Shown here one piece after another: positions 16,189 through 25,208 of a stretch of DNA of 64,000 bases. The DNA is from Carnobacterium_A sp047553015 (GTDB lineage: Bacteria > Bacillota > Bacilli > Lactobacillales > Carnobacteriaceae). Under the pieces are notes generated by a model that was not told the origin of the DNA, did no database searches, and saw only the letters and a list, made by a program, of their open reading frames with translations. Both the position numbers and the translations under genes were made by a program. How positions within the stretch are numbered: position 1 is the first letter of the stretch; every line of letters starts with the position of its first letter. The DNA is taken from NCBI RefSeq assembly GCF_047553015.1, contig NZ_CP180212.1:1488001-1552000 (forward strand), given 5' to 3'.

Positions 16189-17358
16189 TTATTTTCCTAA
16201 CTCGACCGTATTTTTATTGGTTACTTTAAACGTTTCTCCTTTTTCCATTTGAATGTGGCCTGTACTATAAGGTTTGCCTGCTACTGTTAGGTAGACCTCA
16301 TTTACATTATAATACCCACCTATTGTATTAACGAGACTTTGTATAATCATTGTTTCAAAGGCTGTACCAGCATTCATTTCAGATATTAGTTCCTTTGAAA
16401 AATCAACGTATACATAGCCATCTTTATTTAAATACAAACTTAAGATTTTAGTATTTTTAGAAAGGACATTTCCGACTTGATCATTAGGGACTTCTTTATA
16501 AACTGCTTCAATTCTTTTTCTTGTAACATCATTTGTTTTAAACGCCACTTGCTTATCCATGTAAGACAGTGTTGCTCCATCCGAATTAGGATAATAAAAG
16601 CGAATTGTTTGGGTTAAAGGAATCTCATTGATTTCACTTAATGTTGAGCTAACAGTGTAACTATCTGATGAAAACACACTTTTTATTAATCCGATATTAA
16701 GGGCATAATAACTTACTTCCTTATCTTCTGCTCCTTGAGTTGTCACTTCCAAGGCATCAAATGTGCCTACTGGAGTCGTGATAGACGTTTGGATAGATGT
16801 GATGGAACTCGTGCGCTCGCCACTACCTTTCCAACTTGTTCCAACCTTTATCGGCCCTTTTATTTGGATCTCTCTTTCATCATTCTCACTAGATTGTTTT
16901 CGCTCAAGCCAATTTTCTCTGCTATACGTTTCTTCTTGCTTTAAAAGAATGCTCAACTGATTTTGTTCTAAGGCAATTACTTTGACTACTTCGGTTCCAC
17001 CGTTGTTTGTTCTCGTTTGCTTGCGATTAGTTGCTTCGTAATCTGTAAAAACAGTGTAACTTGCGTATTCATTCCCTTCTCCTACATAGACGTATTCTTT
17101 ATTGGCCGTTTTAGGAAAGTAATCCGTTACTTGGTTTTCAATTGCTTCTTCTTTAGAATCCTCTAAAGAAGTTGAGCTCTGCGTAATAGAAGAATCAACG
17201 TCTTCACTTGAGACTTTCGATTCTTTAGAGCTGTCTGTCACTTGATTTTGACTGGAAACTGATTCGCTAACAACGGAATCCTCTGTCTCAAAAAATCGGC
17301 AGGAAGATAAAACAAATCCTATTGCTAATAAACTAAATAAACTAGCGATTTTTTTCAT
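16189..17358 (-). CDS. GerMN domain lipoprotein
   Basis: A 389-residue predicted lipoprotein: MKKIASLFSLLAIGFVLSSC gives a lipobox with Cys20. A Ser/Glu/Asp-rich linker spans about residues 25-80. A beta-rich middle region (about 80-245) follows, and then a C-terminal GerMN domain (about 250-375) with TIRFYYPNSDGATLSYMDK, VYVDFSKELI and the later VNTIGGYYNVNEVYLTVAGK. GerMN domains were named from Bacillus GerM, a spore-germination/peptidoglycan protein, but also occur in non-sporulating Firmicutes, where the role is unknown. GGAGG precedes the ATG at 17358. Single-gene unit facing the liv operon in the same direction. Confidence 0.85.
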   Translation of the reverse strand: MKKIASLFSLLAIGFVLSSCRFFETEDSVVSESVSSQNQVTDSSKESKVSSEDVDSSITQSSTSLEDSKEEAIENQVTDYFPKTANKEYVYVGEGNEYASYTVFTDYEATNRKQTRTNNGGTEVVKVIALEQNQLSILLKQEETYSRENWLERKQSSENDEREIQIKGPIKVGTSWKGSGERTSSITSIQTSITTPVGTFDALEVTTQGAEDKEVSYYALNIGLIKSVFSSDSYTVSSTLSEINEIPLTQTIRFYYPNSDGATLSYMDKQVAFKTNDVTRKRIEAVYKEVPNDQVGNVLSKNTKILSLYLNKDGYVYVDFSKELISEMNAGTAFETMIIQSLVNTIGGYYNVNEVYLTVAGKPYSTGHIQMEKGETFKVTNKNTVELGK

Positions 17359-17588
17359 TATTTCCTCCTTCTTTCTTTTTTATTTCTATCTTTACTCTAT
17401 TATATCACCTAGTGTAAGCGTTATCTATTCAATGTATGTTTAATTCGTTTATTAGTGCGTTCATCGCTATCTTTGCTCACTTATTTGTTGTTTATTAATC
17501 AAAAAAATAAGTGGTGCCTTTAATTTTTAGTCTGGGTTCTATTTTTTGTAACATCTCTCTTATTTTTAACTTTTTTTACTAAAGACTC

Positions 17589-17618
17589 TTGCATTTTAGT
17601 ATCAAATCTCTGTATGAT
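17589..17618 (+). promoter_or_regulatory. Promoter of the aromatic acid exporter-like gene
   Basis: TTGCAT (17589-17594), an 18-bp spacer and TATGAT (17613-17618). Since the -10 covers an in-frame ATG at 17614, translation must start further downstream. Confidence 0.65.
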
Positions 17619-17670
17619 AGGGGTTATCAGACCTTGTTTGTTGAAAGGTCACTTGAAAAGTGAGTGGATA

Positions 17671-18204
17671 ATGTTGAAAAGTCCTTATCGCATTGGTATG
17701 CGTACAATTAAAACAGGAATTGCTGTAGCTTTATGTATGATTTTTTTCCACTATACAAATAGGGGAACACCGGCCTTAGCGGCTTTAGCGGCTGTTTTTT
17801 CTTTGAGAGCAGACTGGAGAACAAGTTTTAATTTTGGAAGAAACCGAATCTTTGGAAATGCAGTCGGTGCGATTCTTGCAACTGCATTAGTATTATTTCA
17901 GACAGCAACAGGAAATCAATTTATTCTTGAAATCATTGGTGTGTCTATTGGGCAAATGCTGGTTATTATTATTTGTGACCGATTAAACTATCATGATGGG
18001 ATCATCGGGGGCACAGCTACTTATATGATTACTTATTTTACTATTCCAATGAATGCTACTTACATTTATGGTCTTAATCGGGTTCTTGATACCGTCATAG
18101 GCAGTATCATTGCGATTTTAGTAAACATTGTACTTTCTGCTTATGTGCTTGAAAAAATCAAGGCTAGTCGTTTTTTTCCTAAAAACACTATTGAAATAGA
18201 CTAA
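17671..18204 (+). CDS. Small FUSC/aromatic acid exporter (ArAE) family membrane protein
   Basis: A 177-residue membrane protein, starting MLKSPYRIGMRTIKTGIAVA. Four or five hydrophobic segments occur at about 12-25, 45-62, 72-110 and 145-165, with the family pattern IGMRTIKTG and a charged loop ADWRTSFNFGRNRIFGNAVG between the first and the following helices. It matches the short N-terminal module of the ArAE_1/FUSC family (YqjA-like). ATG at 17671 is chosen because the promoter covers the earlier in-frame ATG; the ribosome binding site is weak (GAGTGG close to the ATG), and the TTG right after it is also possible. No substrate is known. Confidence 0.78.
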   Translation: MLKSPYRIGMRTIKTGIAVALCMIFFHYTNRGTPALAALAAVFSLRADWRTSFNFGRNRIFGNAVGAILATALVLFQTATGNQFILEIIGVSIGQMLVIIICDRLNYHDGIIGGTATYMITYFTIPMNATYIYGLNRVLDTVIGSIIAILVNIVLSAYVLEKIKASRFFPKNTIEID

Positions 18205-18249
18205 AGAAAAAAACTAGTCTAGCCTTTTATAGGCTGCACTAGTTTTTTT
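18205..18249 (+). terminator. Terminator after the ArAE-like gene
   Basis: AAAAAAACTAGT / ACTAGTTTTTTT outer stem with an inner GCCT/AGGC stem, directly after the stop codon and ending in a T-run on the plus strand. Confidence 0.92.
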
Positions 18250-18347
18250 GCTTATTTAATTGATTTACTCATTACTTACCTACTCTTTATACCTATGCCG
18301 ATTGCTTTTACTTTATTTATAATTAGCCAGTTTCCGCCTCTAAATGT

Positions 18348-20300
18348 TTATAAAAGTGAACGTTTCTTGGGTGTTCTTAATAATCTAAGACCGTTTAGAA
18401 TGACAACTAGTGTGCTTCCTTCATGAATAATGACACTAATTGTGATATCCGCTAATCCAATTAAGCTAACGACTACCAAAAAGGTTACAACGAGCATAGA
18501 AAAGATAATATTTTGCCAAATAATCTGTTTCATTTTTAAAGAAACTTTATGCGCATTCACTAATTTAGACAAATCATTTTTCATCAAAACTAAATCAGAC
18601 ACATCTACTGCAACATCTGTTCCATCACCCATAGCAATTCCGATATCTGCCTTAACAAGAGCAGGTGCATCGTTTACGCCATCTCCTACCATCGCAGTTA
18701 TCCCATACTTGGCTTTTTGCTTATCAATAATCGCTGACTTATCTTCGGGCATAACATTAGCGATAACTTCGTCTATCCCTAATGCTTTACCAACCGCTTG
18801 TCCTGTCATCTGAGAATCTCCAGTAATCAATGTTGTATGAATACCTAAATTTTTAAAATAATCAATCGTTGCTTTAGCTTCTAGACTGGGGATATCCATT
18901 AAACCAATTAGACCAATAACTTGTTCATCTTCTGCTACATATACAACAGTCTTGCCCATAGATGCCCAGTCTGTATTTAATTGACTGTATTCATCAGAAA
19001 CGACTTTAAAAGAAGTTGGCTTTCCAATCCGATAATTTTTCCCCTGATACTCACCTGTTAAACCTTTACCGATTTGATTGATCACATTGATATCTATCTT
19101 ATTTTTTTCATCGTATTTTTCTAAAATAGCATTAGCTAAAGGATGATTAGATTTTTTTTCAAGAGCTACAATGATATCTACTATCTTAGTACGATCAATA
19201 GAATCATTAAAATAGTCATCCGTCACTTCTGGTTTTCCACGAGTAAGCGTACCTGTTTTATCAAAAGCAATCGCCTTAATATCCGCTAGTTGTGACAAAT
19301 ACGTACTTCCTTTCGAAAGAACTCCTGTTTTTGCAAGAGTAGACGTTGCAGATAAAGTCACAGAAACAGTACTGGCTGCCAGTGCACAAGGCGAAGCTGC
19401 TACGAGTAAAACTAATCCTCTATAGATACTTTCTGACCATGTCCAGTCCGATAAAAGAGGCGCTACTAACATAACTAAAGGAATAGCAAGCAGTACAAAT
19501 GTAACGTATTTAGGTTCAAATTTTTGGATAATACTAGCTGCTTTTGTTTGATTCCCCTGATTTTGATTGACTAACTGTAAAATTTTTGAGAATACCGTAT
19601 CTTTATTTTCTTTCGTAACTTCCATTGAAAAAGTACTTGTTCCATTTATTGTACTTCCGAAAACAAGATCACCTTTAGTTTTTTCTTTAGGCATACTCTC
19701 ACCATTAATAGCAGACTCATCAATCGTCGTTGTTCCTGATAAAATAATGCCATCAATCGGAACTTGTCCCCCATTTAAGACTTGTAGCTGATCGCCAACT
19801 TTTAGTTCTTCAACGTCCACAACCTTGATTGCTCCATCGGGCATAATAAATCTGGCCGTTGTTGGATTCATTTCCATCAACTTCGTTATTTCTCTCTTGC
19901 TCTTGCCTTCAGCGTAATCTTCGAGGAAATGAGCACCAGAAAAGATAAGAATTAAAAGCGCTCCTTCCCAAAATTCCCCGATTAATGAAGCACCAATTGC
20001 AGCTAATCCCATTAAAATATGGGAGTTGGGAGTGAATTTTTGATTGTTTTTAGTGCGTTCAATCGTTTCTTTTAATCCTTCAGCAACAATGACGTGATAG
20101 CCTGCTGTAACAATCGCTATTAAAAATAAACTATTTTGTAGTCCTTCATAGTTTTCATTTAATACCAAAGCAATGAGCGATAAAACTAAACCAACAAAAT
20201 AGAGATAAACAGGTGCTTTCCCATGATTGTGCTGATGATCGTGGTTTTGTTCTTCGTGAGAATGTCCTTCGTGAGACTGTTCTTTTTTAATTTTATCCAT
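18348..20300 (-). CDS. P1B-4-type heavy-metal translocating ATPase
   Basis: A 650-residue metal-transporting P-type ATPase. In place of a ferredoxin-like metal domain, the N-terminus is His-rich (HEGHSHEEQNHDHQHNHG, residues about 9-26). Eight or fewer membrane helices follow, with the actuator motif INGESMP, the transmembrane metal motif ASPCALAAS, the phosphorylation site AFDKTGTLTRG and the hinge MVGDGVNDAPAL. SPC plus HEGSTLVVILNGLRLL near the C-terminus are hallmarks of the P1B-4 group (ZosA, PfeT, CoaT), whose substrates include Zn, Co and Fe(II). Start 20300 has AAGGGTGAT before it; seven codons upstream an ATG lacks a site. Direction (efflux or uptake) cannot be told. Confidence 0.93.
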   Translation of the reverse strand: MDKIKKEQSHEGHSHEEQNHDHQHNHGKAPVYLYFVGLVLSLIALVLNENYEGLQNSLFLIAIVTAGYHVIVAEGLKETIERTKNNQKFTPNSHILMGLAAIGASLIGEFWEGALLILIFSGAHFLEDYAEGKSKREITKLMEMNPTTARFIMPDGAIKVVDVEELKVGDQLQVLNGGQVPIDGIILSGTTTIDESAINGESMPKEKTKGDLVFGSTINGTSTFSMEVTKENKDTVFSKILQLVNQNQGNQTKAASIIQKFEPKYVTFVLLAIPLVMLVAPLLSDWTWSESIYRGLVLLVAASPCALAASTVSVTLSATSTLAKTGVLSKGSTYLSQLADIKAIAFDKTGTLTRGKPEVTDDYFNDSIDRTKIVDIIVALEKKSNHPLANAILEKYDEKNKIDINVINQIGKGLTGEYQGKNYRIGKPTSFKVVSDEYSQLNTDWASMGKTVVYVAEDEQVIGLIGLMDIPSLEAKATIDYFKNLGIHTTLITGDSQMTGQAVGKALGIDEVIANVMPEDKSAIIDKQKAKYGITAMVGDGVNDAPALVKADIGIAMGDGTDVAVDVSDLVLMKNDLSKLVNAHKVSLKMKQIIWQNIIFSMLVVTFLVVVSLIGLADITISVIIHEGSTLVVILNGLRLLRTPKKRSLL

Positions 20301-20342
20301 TTTTATCACCCTTCTTAACAAAAGCTAGCATTAGTTTTGATA

Positions 20343-20357
20343 GCGTAATGATTACGC
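20343..20357. promoter_or_regulatory. Zur-type box in the leader of the metal ATPase
   Basis: GCGTAATGATTACGC is a perfect 7-1-7 palindrome, 43 bp upstream of the start codon and downstream of the promoter. The core CGTAATnATTACG equals that of the Bacillus Zur box (TCGTAATNATTACGA) and differs from Fur (GATAATNATTATC) and PerR (TATAATNATTATA) boxes. Confidence 0.65.
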
Positions 20358-20360
20358 CTT

Positions 20361-20384
20361 ACATATGAACGCTTATTCATATGT
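20361..20384. promoter_or_regulatory. ArsR/SmtB-type operator just after the -10
   Basis: ACATATGAA, 6 nt, TTCATATGT: an inverted repeat with the TGAA-N6-TTCA core seen in SmtB/CzrA/ZiaR operators. It begins 2 nt downstream of the -10 hexamer and would overlap the transcription start. Confidence 0.7.
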
Positions 20385-20386
20385 CT

Positions 20387-20415
20387 AGTATATAATGCTT
20401 TAACTTATTTGTCAA
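20387..20415 (-). promoter_or_regulatory. Promoter of the metal ATPase
   Basis: Minus strand: TTGACA (20415-20410), 17-bp spacer, TATACT (20392-20387). A strong consensus promoter, suited to repression by an operator at +1. Confidence 0.85.
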
Positions 20416-20627
20416 AAATACTCAAATAACTTTATTGCTTACTTTTAATAGGTAACAGAAAAATCCAATCGATACTATTAACATAGGAATGAATCGTAAG
20501 CTTTCAGTGAAGAATATTCCAGTAAATCTGGCAATAAATGGCAATCGTATAAGGTATTGTTCATTTATTCTGTTCTTTTCAGTCTTCTTTATTCTAACGA
20601 ATGCTTCTTCATCTGCCTTTTTTGGTC

Positions 20628-20671
20628 AAAAAAACAGTCAACAAGAGGCACAAATAGCCCTCGTTGACTGT
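20628..20671 (-). terminator. Terminator after the FtsX-type permease gene
   Basis: ACAGTCAAC and GTTGACTGT outer arms with an inner AGAGG/CCCTC pairing, then TTTTTTT on the minus strand, 24 nt beyond the stop codon at 20696. Confidence 0.9.
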
Positions 20672-20695
20672 CTTAAGATACTCTTTTCAGCCTTT

Positions 20696-23600
20696 TTAAT
20701 CCACTGATTTTAAAGCTTCTATCATATCGATATTTTTTAGTTTAACGTGCATAGCGTACATAACAATTCCTGAGAACACTAACGTCAATAACGCTGAGTA
20801 ACCATAGCTTAATAGTCGAATATCTGGACTAAACATCAACATATCTATTTCAGCCGTTTGCAAAACAAAGCTGTGCAAGAGTGCGCCTAATCCTGATCCC
20901 ACGACAATTCCCATAAGCGATAAAATAATGTTTTCTCGGTAAATATACGTCGTTACCTCTTTATCATAAAATCCTAGAACTTTTATAGTGGATAGTTCTC
21001 TGATTCGTTCTGAAACGTTGATATTCGTTAGGTTATAAAGTACTACAAACGCCAGTAAACCTGCTGAAATAATCAACACCAGTGTAACAATAGCTAAACT
21101 AGCTGTTGTATCATCTACCGCACTACTGACTTGACTGACAAAACTAACAGCTGCTACGTTCGGTTGAGCTGTTAAATCACTGCCTAATTTATCTTCAAAA
21201 GCTTTACTTGCTTGATACATTAGCAGTTGCGTGTTGTAAGCAGGTTTTTTCCCCACTAATTTTCTATAAGAATCATTTGTCATAAAGACATAATGACCGG
21301 CATAATTTTCAGCAACTTGCTTGATTACCATATCAATTTTTTTGTTGTCTTCATCTTTCAAGGTAATCGTATCGCCGATACTTAAATCAACTAATTTAGC
21401 TAGTTTTTCAGTGACGATGACTCCCTCTTCTGGTAAAGAGTACACCTCACCTGACTTGCGATCATTTAAAAGAAGGTACTTGGACAATTCTTCTTTTTCT
21501 TCTGGAACAAAAACGGTTACGTCTTGTGTATTTACGTCTTCTTTTGAAACAGTGTAATTTTCTTGTAAAACATTCATGTTATTCGTGATACTTGTTTGAG
21601 AGTCAATAAAGTCTTGGTACTGTTCTTTTTCTTCTTCGATTGCCTCTTTATTAAAAGCAACAATGGCGTCATACTTCATTAATTTTCCATATTGTAAACT
21701 TGAAATATCAGCAATAGAATCAGACAAACCAAATCCAGTTAAAATTAACGCTGTACAACCAGCAACCCCTAAAACAGTCATCAACATCCGTTGTTTGTAG
21801 CGGAATAAGTTGCGAGCTGTTACTTTTTGAATGAAGCCCATTCGCTTCCAAACAAATGAAAGGCGCTCTAAGAAAATCCGTTTTCCTATTTTTGGTGCTT
21901 TAGGACGCATCAATGTTGCGGCGTTACTTTGCAAAGCCACTCTTGTAGCTGCATACGCTGCGGCAACGGTACTCAAAATAGCTATGACAAACGAAATAAC
22001 ACCATAACTGATATAGTAGGTAATTCGAATATCTGGCATATTGTACAATGAACCGTATGCATTAAAGATTACTCCAGGGAAAACTTGATACCCAATTACT
22101 AGACCAATTATTGTTCCTAATACACTTGCAAGTGACGCATAAACAAGGAACTTTTTAGCGATATCTCTATTGGTATAGCCTAAGGCCTTTAATGTCCCAA
22201 TCTGTAAACGTTGCTCGTCTACCATTCTTGTCATAGTTGTCAAGGAAACTAATGCGGCTATCAAGAAGAAGAAAACTGGAAATACTTGAGCAATGGCAGA
22301 TATTCGTTCTGCGTTATCGCTATACTCTTTGTAGCCTGGATTAGCACTACGATCAAAAACAAAGTATTCTGGTGTTGCAAGATCTGCTAACTCTTGTCTT
22401 GCTGACAATAAATCTGCTTCACCGTCTGCAATTTCTTCTAAGGCTTCTTTGTTTTTCTTTTCAAACTCTTTTGCGGCCTTATCGTATTCAGCTTGCCCTT
22501 CATCTAATGATATTTTTGCTTTAGCTAATTCAGCTTTCCCTTTAGCCTCTTCTATTTTTAGTGTTTCTCTCCCTTGAACTAATTGGTTTTCACCTTCAAT
22601 TAATTCAGTTTCTGCTTCTTGAATCGCTTGTCTGCCTTCGTTAATTTTCTGCTGATTTTCAGCAATCTCATTTTCTGCAGCAGTGAATTGTTCTCTAGCA
22701 CTTGCTTTTTGTTGTTCAAAAGATGCTTTCGCTTCATTTAATTGAACTTGAGCAGCCTCTAATTCCGCTTGCTTACTAGTTAACTCAGCTTCACTAGCTT
22801 GGAGAGACTCGCGTTGTTTAGTTAATTCGGCCTGACTTTGTTTAATCGTTTCTTTCCCTGTAGCCAAATCCTTTTTACCCGCTTCGATTGCTGCTTTCCC
22901 TTGTGTTATCTCTTGTTGTGTAGGAAGTGAACTTGTGATAACGGATAAAGACGATTGAACAGAATCAGCTGAGAGTTCATTTGCAAAGAAACCATTCAGT
23001 TGTTGCTTTAAATTTGTTCCAAAATTAGCGTCTACCTCTTGGGCTGCTGCGAGTCCTTTTGCTTTTTCATCCCCTGTAATTGAAGCAACTGGTTTTTGGA
23101 TAATCGCTTTAATTGAATTAACTCGATCTACATTCTTTTGACTTTGCTCAAGTTGTTGTTCTTTGGTTATGAGCTCTTGCTCGCCTTGTGTTAGTTGATT
23201 TAACTTATCGTTAATGGTTGCTTGACCAGCTTCAATTGCTTGTTTGCCTTGATTAATTTCTGCTTTAGATTCATTTATTTTTTCAAAGCCATCAGTCAAT
23301 TTTTGCTGATTAGCCGTTATTTCTTGTTCACCAGCTGCTAATTCTGCCTCGGCTGATTTTTCTTCTTGCTCAAAAGCTTGCTTACCTTTATCTAGTTCGG
23401 CTTGACCTGCTTGTAAATTTGCTTTTTGAGTTGTTAATTCTTTTTTTCCATCACTAATTTTTTTGCTGTTCTTATCTAGTTCAGCTTGTGCATTACTGAT
23501 TTCTTTTTCAACTGTTGCCAGACCTTCTTGATAATCTTTTGAACCTTTTTCCAGTTCTATTTTAGCTTCATTTAATTTTTTTTGCCCATCTGCTAACTTT

Positions 23601-24436
23601 TCTTTTGCTTCATCAATCTCTTTTTGCCCTTTATCGATTTCAACTTGTGCTTCTTTTTGGATACTTGCTAACCTGTTTTGTGGCAAAGATTTTGTCATGC
23701 TTTCAATTTCAGATTTGTATTTATCAACTTTTTCTTCATATTTTTCTGAATAAGCTAGCAATGACTTTGTATCTGAAAAAGTTAAGTACGCTTCTGTATA
23801 AACATCCATATCAAAATCTTCATCTAAGATAACTGCAAATCCATCTAATGTTCCTTTTCCTACCGTGCTATTTCCTCGAGTAAAGTTTTCAATATATTGA
23901 GGACTGTTTACAAAACCCACTATTTTATAACTCGTCATATTTAGTTTATCAGATAATGGATTTTCGTCGTCATCTGTCGTTAAATCGATTTGATCTCCTA
24001 GAGAATACTGCGACGTATAGATTTCCGTCGCATCTAAGGCAATTTCACCAGATTTTTCAGGTAACCTCCCTGATATAATCGCGTATTGATTTGATTTTTC
24101 AGCTGCATTTTCAGGGTAACTAAACACTTTAGTAACTAATGCGCTATCTTCTAAGATGACATCTTGGCTGTATGCCCCACGGACAGTCGCATTTTCTACT
24201 GACTGAAGTTGATTGATATCATATTCTTCTAGACCATAAGTTGATACTACTTTAAGATCCATTAAATTTTTCTCGCGATAATACTGGTCCGCTGTATCAA
24301 TCATATCAGGACCAGTAGCTTTAATTCCAGCAAAAAAGGCAACACCTAAAGTGATAATCGCAAATATGGATAGAAAACGACCTTTTGATTTCCATATTTC
24401 TTTAAAAATATCTTTCCATAATGCTTTCTTTTTCAT
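20696..24436 (-). CDS. FtsX/MacB-type ABC permease with a long extracytoplasmic coiled coil
   Basis: A 1246-residue permease, unusually long for the family. The N-terminal helix is at about 18-40 (SKGRFLSIFAIITLGVAFFAGI), then an extracytoplasmic MacB-like region (about 45-255). A Glu/Lys/Gln-rich coiled coil of roughly 460 residues follows (about 260-720), built from irregular repeats such as ELDKGKQAFEQEEKS and KINESKAEINQGKQAIEAGQ. Helices at about 750-880 form FtsX domain 1 (SLTTMTRMVDEQRLQIGTLK, ALGYTNRDIA). A second N-helix is at about 920, and FtsX domain 2 is at about 1120-1240 (NINVSERIRELSTIKVLGF). The preceding ATPase is its partner. Mechanotransmission to cell-wall or peptide substrates is inference. 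Confidence 0.9.
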   Translation of the reverse strand: MKKKALWKDIFKEIWKSKGRFLSIFAIITLGVAFFAGIKATGPDMIDTADQYYREKNLMDLKVVSTYGLEEYDINQLQSVENATVRGAYSQDVILEDSALVTKVFSYPENAAEKSNQYAIISGRLPEKSGEIALDATEIYTSQYSLGDQIDLTTDDDENPLSDKLNMTSYKIVGFVNSPQYIENFTRGNSTVGKGTLDGFAVILDEDFDMDVYTEAYLTFSDTKSLLAYSEKYEEKVDKYKSEIESMTKSLPQNRLASIQKEAQVEIDKGQKEIDEAKEKLADGQKKLNEAKIELEKGSKDYQEGLATVEKEISNAQAELDKNSKKISDGKKELTTQKANLQAGQAELDKGKQAFEQEEKSAEAELAAGEQEITANQQKLTDGFEKINESKAEINQGKQAIEAGQATINDKLNQLTQGEQELITKEQQLEQSQKNVDRVNSIKAIIQKPVASITGDEKAKGLAAAQEVDANFGTNLKQQLNGFFANELSADSVQSSLSVITSSLPTQQEITQGKAAIEAGKKDLATGKETIKQSQAELTKQRESLQASEAELTSKQAELEAAQVQLNEAKASFEQQKASAREQFTAAENEIAENQQKINEGRQAIQEAETELIEGENQLVQGRETLKIEEAKGKAELAKAKISLDEGQAEYDKAAKEFEKKNKEALEEIADGEADLLSARQELADLATPEYFVFDRSANPGYKEYSDNAERISAIAQVFPVFFFLIAALVSLTTMTRMVDEQRLQIGTLKALGYTNRDIAKKFLVYASLASVLGTIIGLVIGYQVFPGVIFNAYGSLYNMPDIRITYYISYGVISFVIAILSTVAAAYAATRVALQSNAATLMRPKAPKIGKRIFLERLSFVWKRMGFIQKVTARNLFRYKQRMLMTVLGVAGCTALILTGFGLSDSIADISSLQYGKLMKYDAIVAFNKEAIEEEKEQYQDFIDSQTSITNNMNVLQENYTVSKEDVNTQDVTVFVPEEKEELSKYLLLNDRKSGEVYSLPEEGVIVTEKLAKLVDLSIGDTITLKDEDNKKIDMVIKQVAENYAGHYVFMTNDSYRKLVGKKPAYNTQLLMYQASKAFEDKLGSDLTAQPNVAAVSFVSQVSSAVDDTTASLAIVTLVLIISAGLLAFVVLYNLTNINVSERIRELSTIKVLGFYDKEVTTYIYRENIILSLMGIVVGSGLGALLHSFVLQTAEIDMLMFSPDIRLLSYGYSALLTLVFSGIVMYAMHVKLKNIDMIEALKSVD

Positions 24437-24451
24437 TTTATCTCTCCCCCC

Positions 24452-25153
24452 TTACCATTCAATATCTGCTACGGCTGTAGGATTAGGGTTCAATGTAATT
24501 TTACGTACTTTAGCATTATTAATTTCAATGATACGATCGGCCATTGGTGCTATAGCTTGGTTATGTGTAATAACGATAACCGTGGTACCTGTATTGATAC
24601 AGGTATCCTGTAGCAATTTTAGGATTTGTTTACCTGTTTCGTAATCTAATGCCCCTGTTGGTTCATCACAAAGCAGTAATTTAGGCTGCTTAGCTAATGC
24701 ACGAGCAATCGCTACACGCTGTTGTTCGCCTCCAGATAATTGTGCTGGAAAATTATCTAACCGTTGACCTAATCCAACTTGACGCAAGACTTCCTCAGCA
24801 TCTAATGCATTTTTTGATATTTCTGCGGCTAATTCAACATTTTCTTTCGCTGTTAAATTGGGAACTAGATTATAGAATTGGAAAACAAATCCCACGTCAT
24901 CTCTTCTGTATTTCGTGAGTTGCTTTTTACTAAACTGAGCAATATCTACACCATCGACTTTAACTTTGCCTTCGTCAGCTTGATCCATTCCACCTAAGAT
25001 GTTTAATACCGTTGATTTACCAGCTCCACTAGGGCCAACAATGACAGCGAATTCACCTTGTTTAATATCAAAAGAAATCCCATCATTAGCAGCAATGACT
25101 GTATCCCCCATTTTGTATCGTTTATACTCATCAATTATTTCTACAAAAGCCAT
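24452..25153 (-). CDS. ABC transporter ATPase partner of the FtsX-type permease
   Basis: A 233-residue ATPase of the MacB/LolD/YvrO type, with Walker A GPSGAGKST, Q-loop GFVFQFYNLVPNLTAKENV, signature LSGGEQQRVAIARALAK, Walker B LLLCDEPTGALD and switch IVITHNQ. This set, especially FVFQFYNL, is characteristic of MacB-family ATPases pairing with FtsX-type permeases. The ATG at 25153 has GGGA 6 nt upstream, whereas the ATG at 25180 has no ribosome binding site. The permease gene begins 15 nt after its stop codon, preceded by GGGGGGAGAG. Confidence 0.94.
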   Translation of the reverse strand: MAFVEIIDEYKRYKMGDTVIAANDGISFDIKQGEFAVIVGPSGAGKSTVLNILGGMDQADEGKVKVDGVDIAQFSKKQLTKYRRDDVGFVFQFYNLVPNLTAKENVELAAEISKNALDAEEVLRQVGLGQRLDNFPAQLSGGEQQRVAIARALAKQPKLLLCDEPTGALDYETGKQILKLLQDTCINTGTTVIVITHNQAIAPMADRIIEINNAKVRKITLNPNPTAVADIEW

Positions 25154-25184
25154 TTCTATCCCTACATTTCTATTATTCATTTTT

Positions 25185-25208
25185 TATGATAGTCATAATT
25201 GTATCATA
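25185..25208. promoter_or_regulatory. Extended -10 promoter overlapped by a dyad, ABC/FtsX operon
   Basis: On the minus strand TGATACAAT is an extended -10 (TACAAT, 25203-25198) about 45 nt before the ATPase start codon. The inverted repeat TATGATA-N10-TATCATA spans it (25185-25208). No regulator gene is adjacent. Confidence 0.55.

Noticed and set aside
20489..20707. Plus-strand 72-codon frame with a hydrophobic middle
   Set aside because: It lacks a good ribosome binding site and reads through the permease terminator into the end of the FtsX gene on the other strand.
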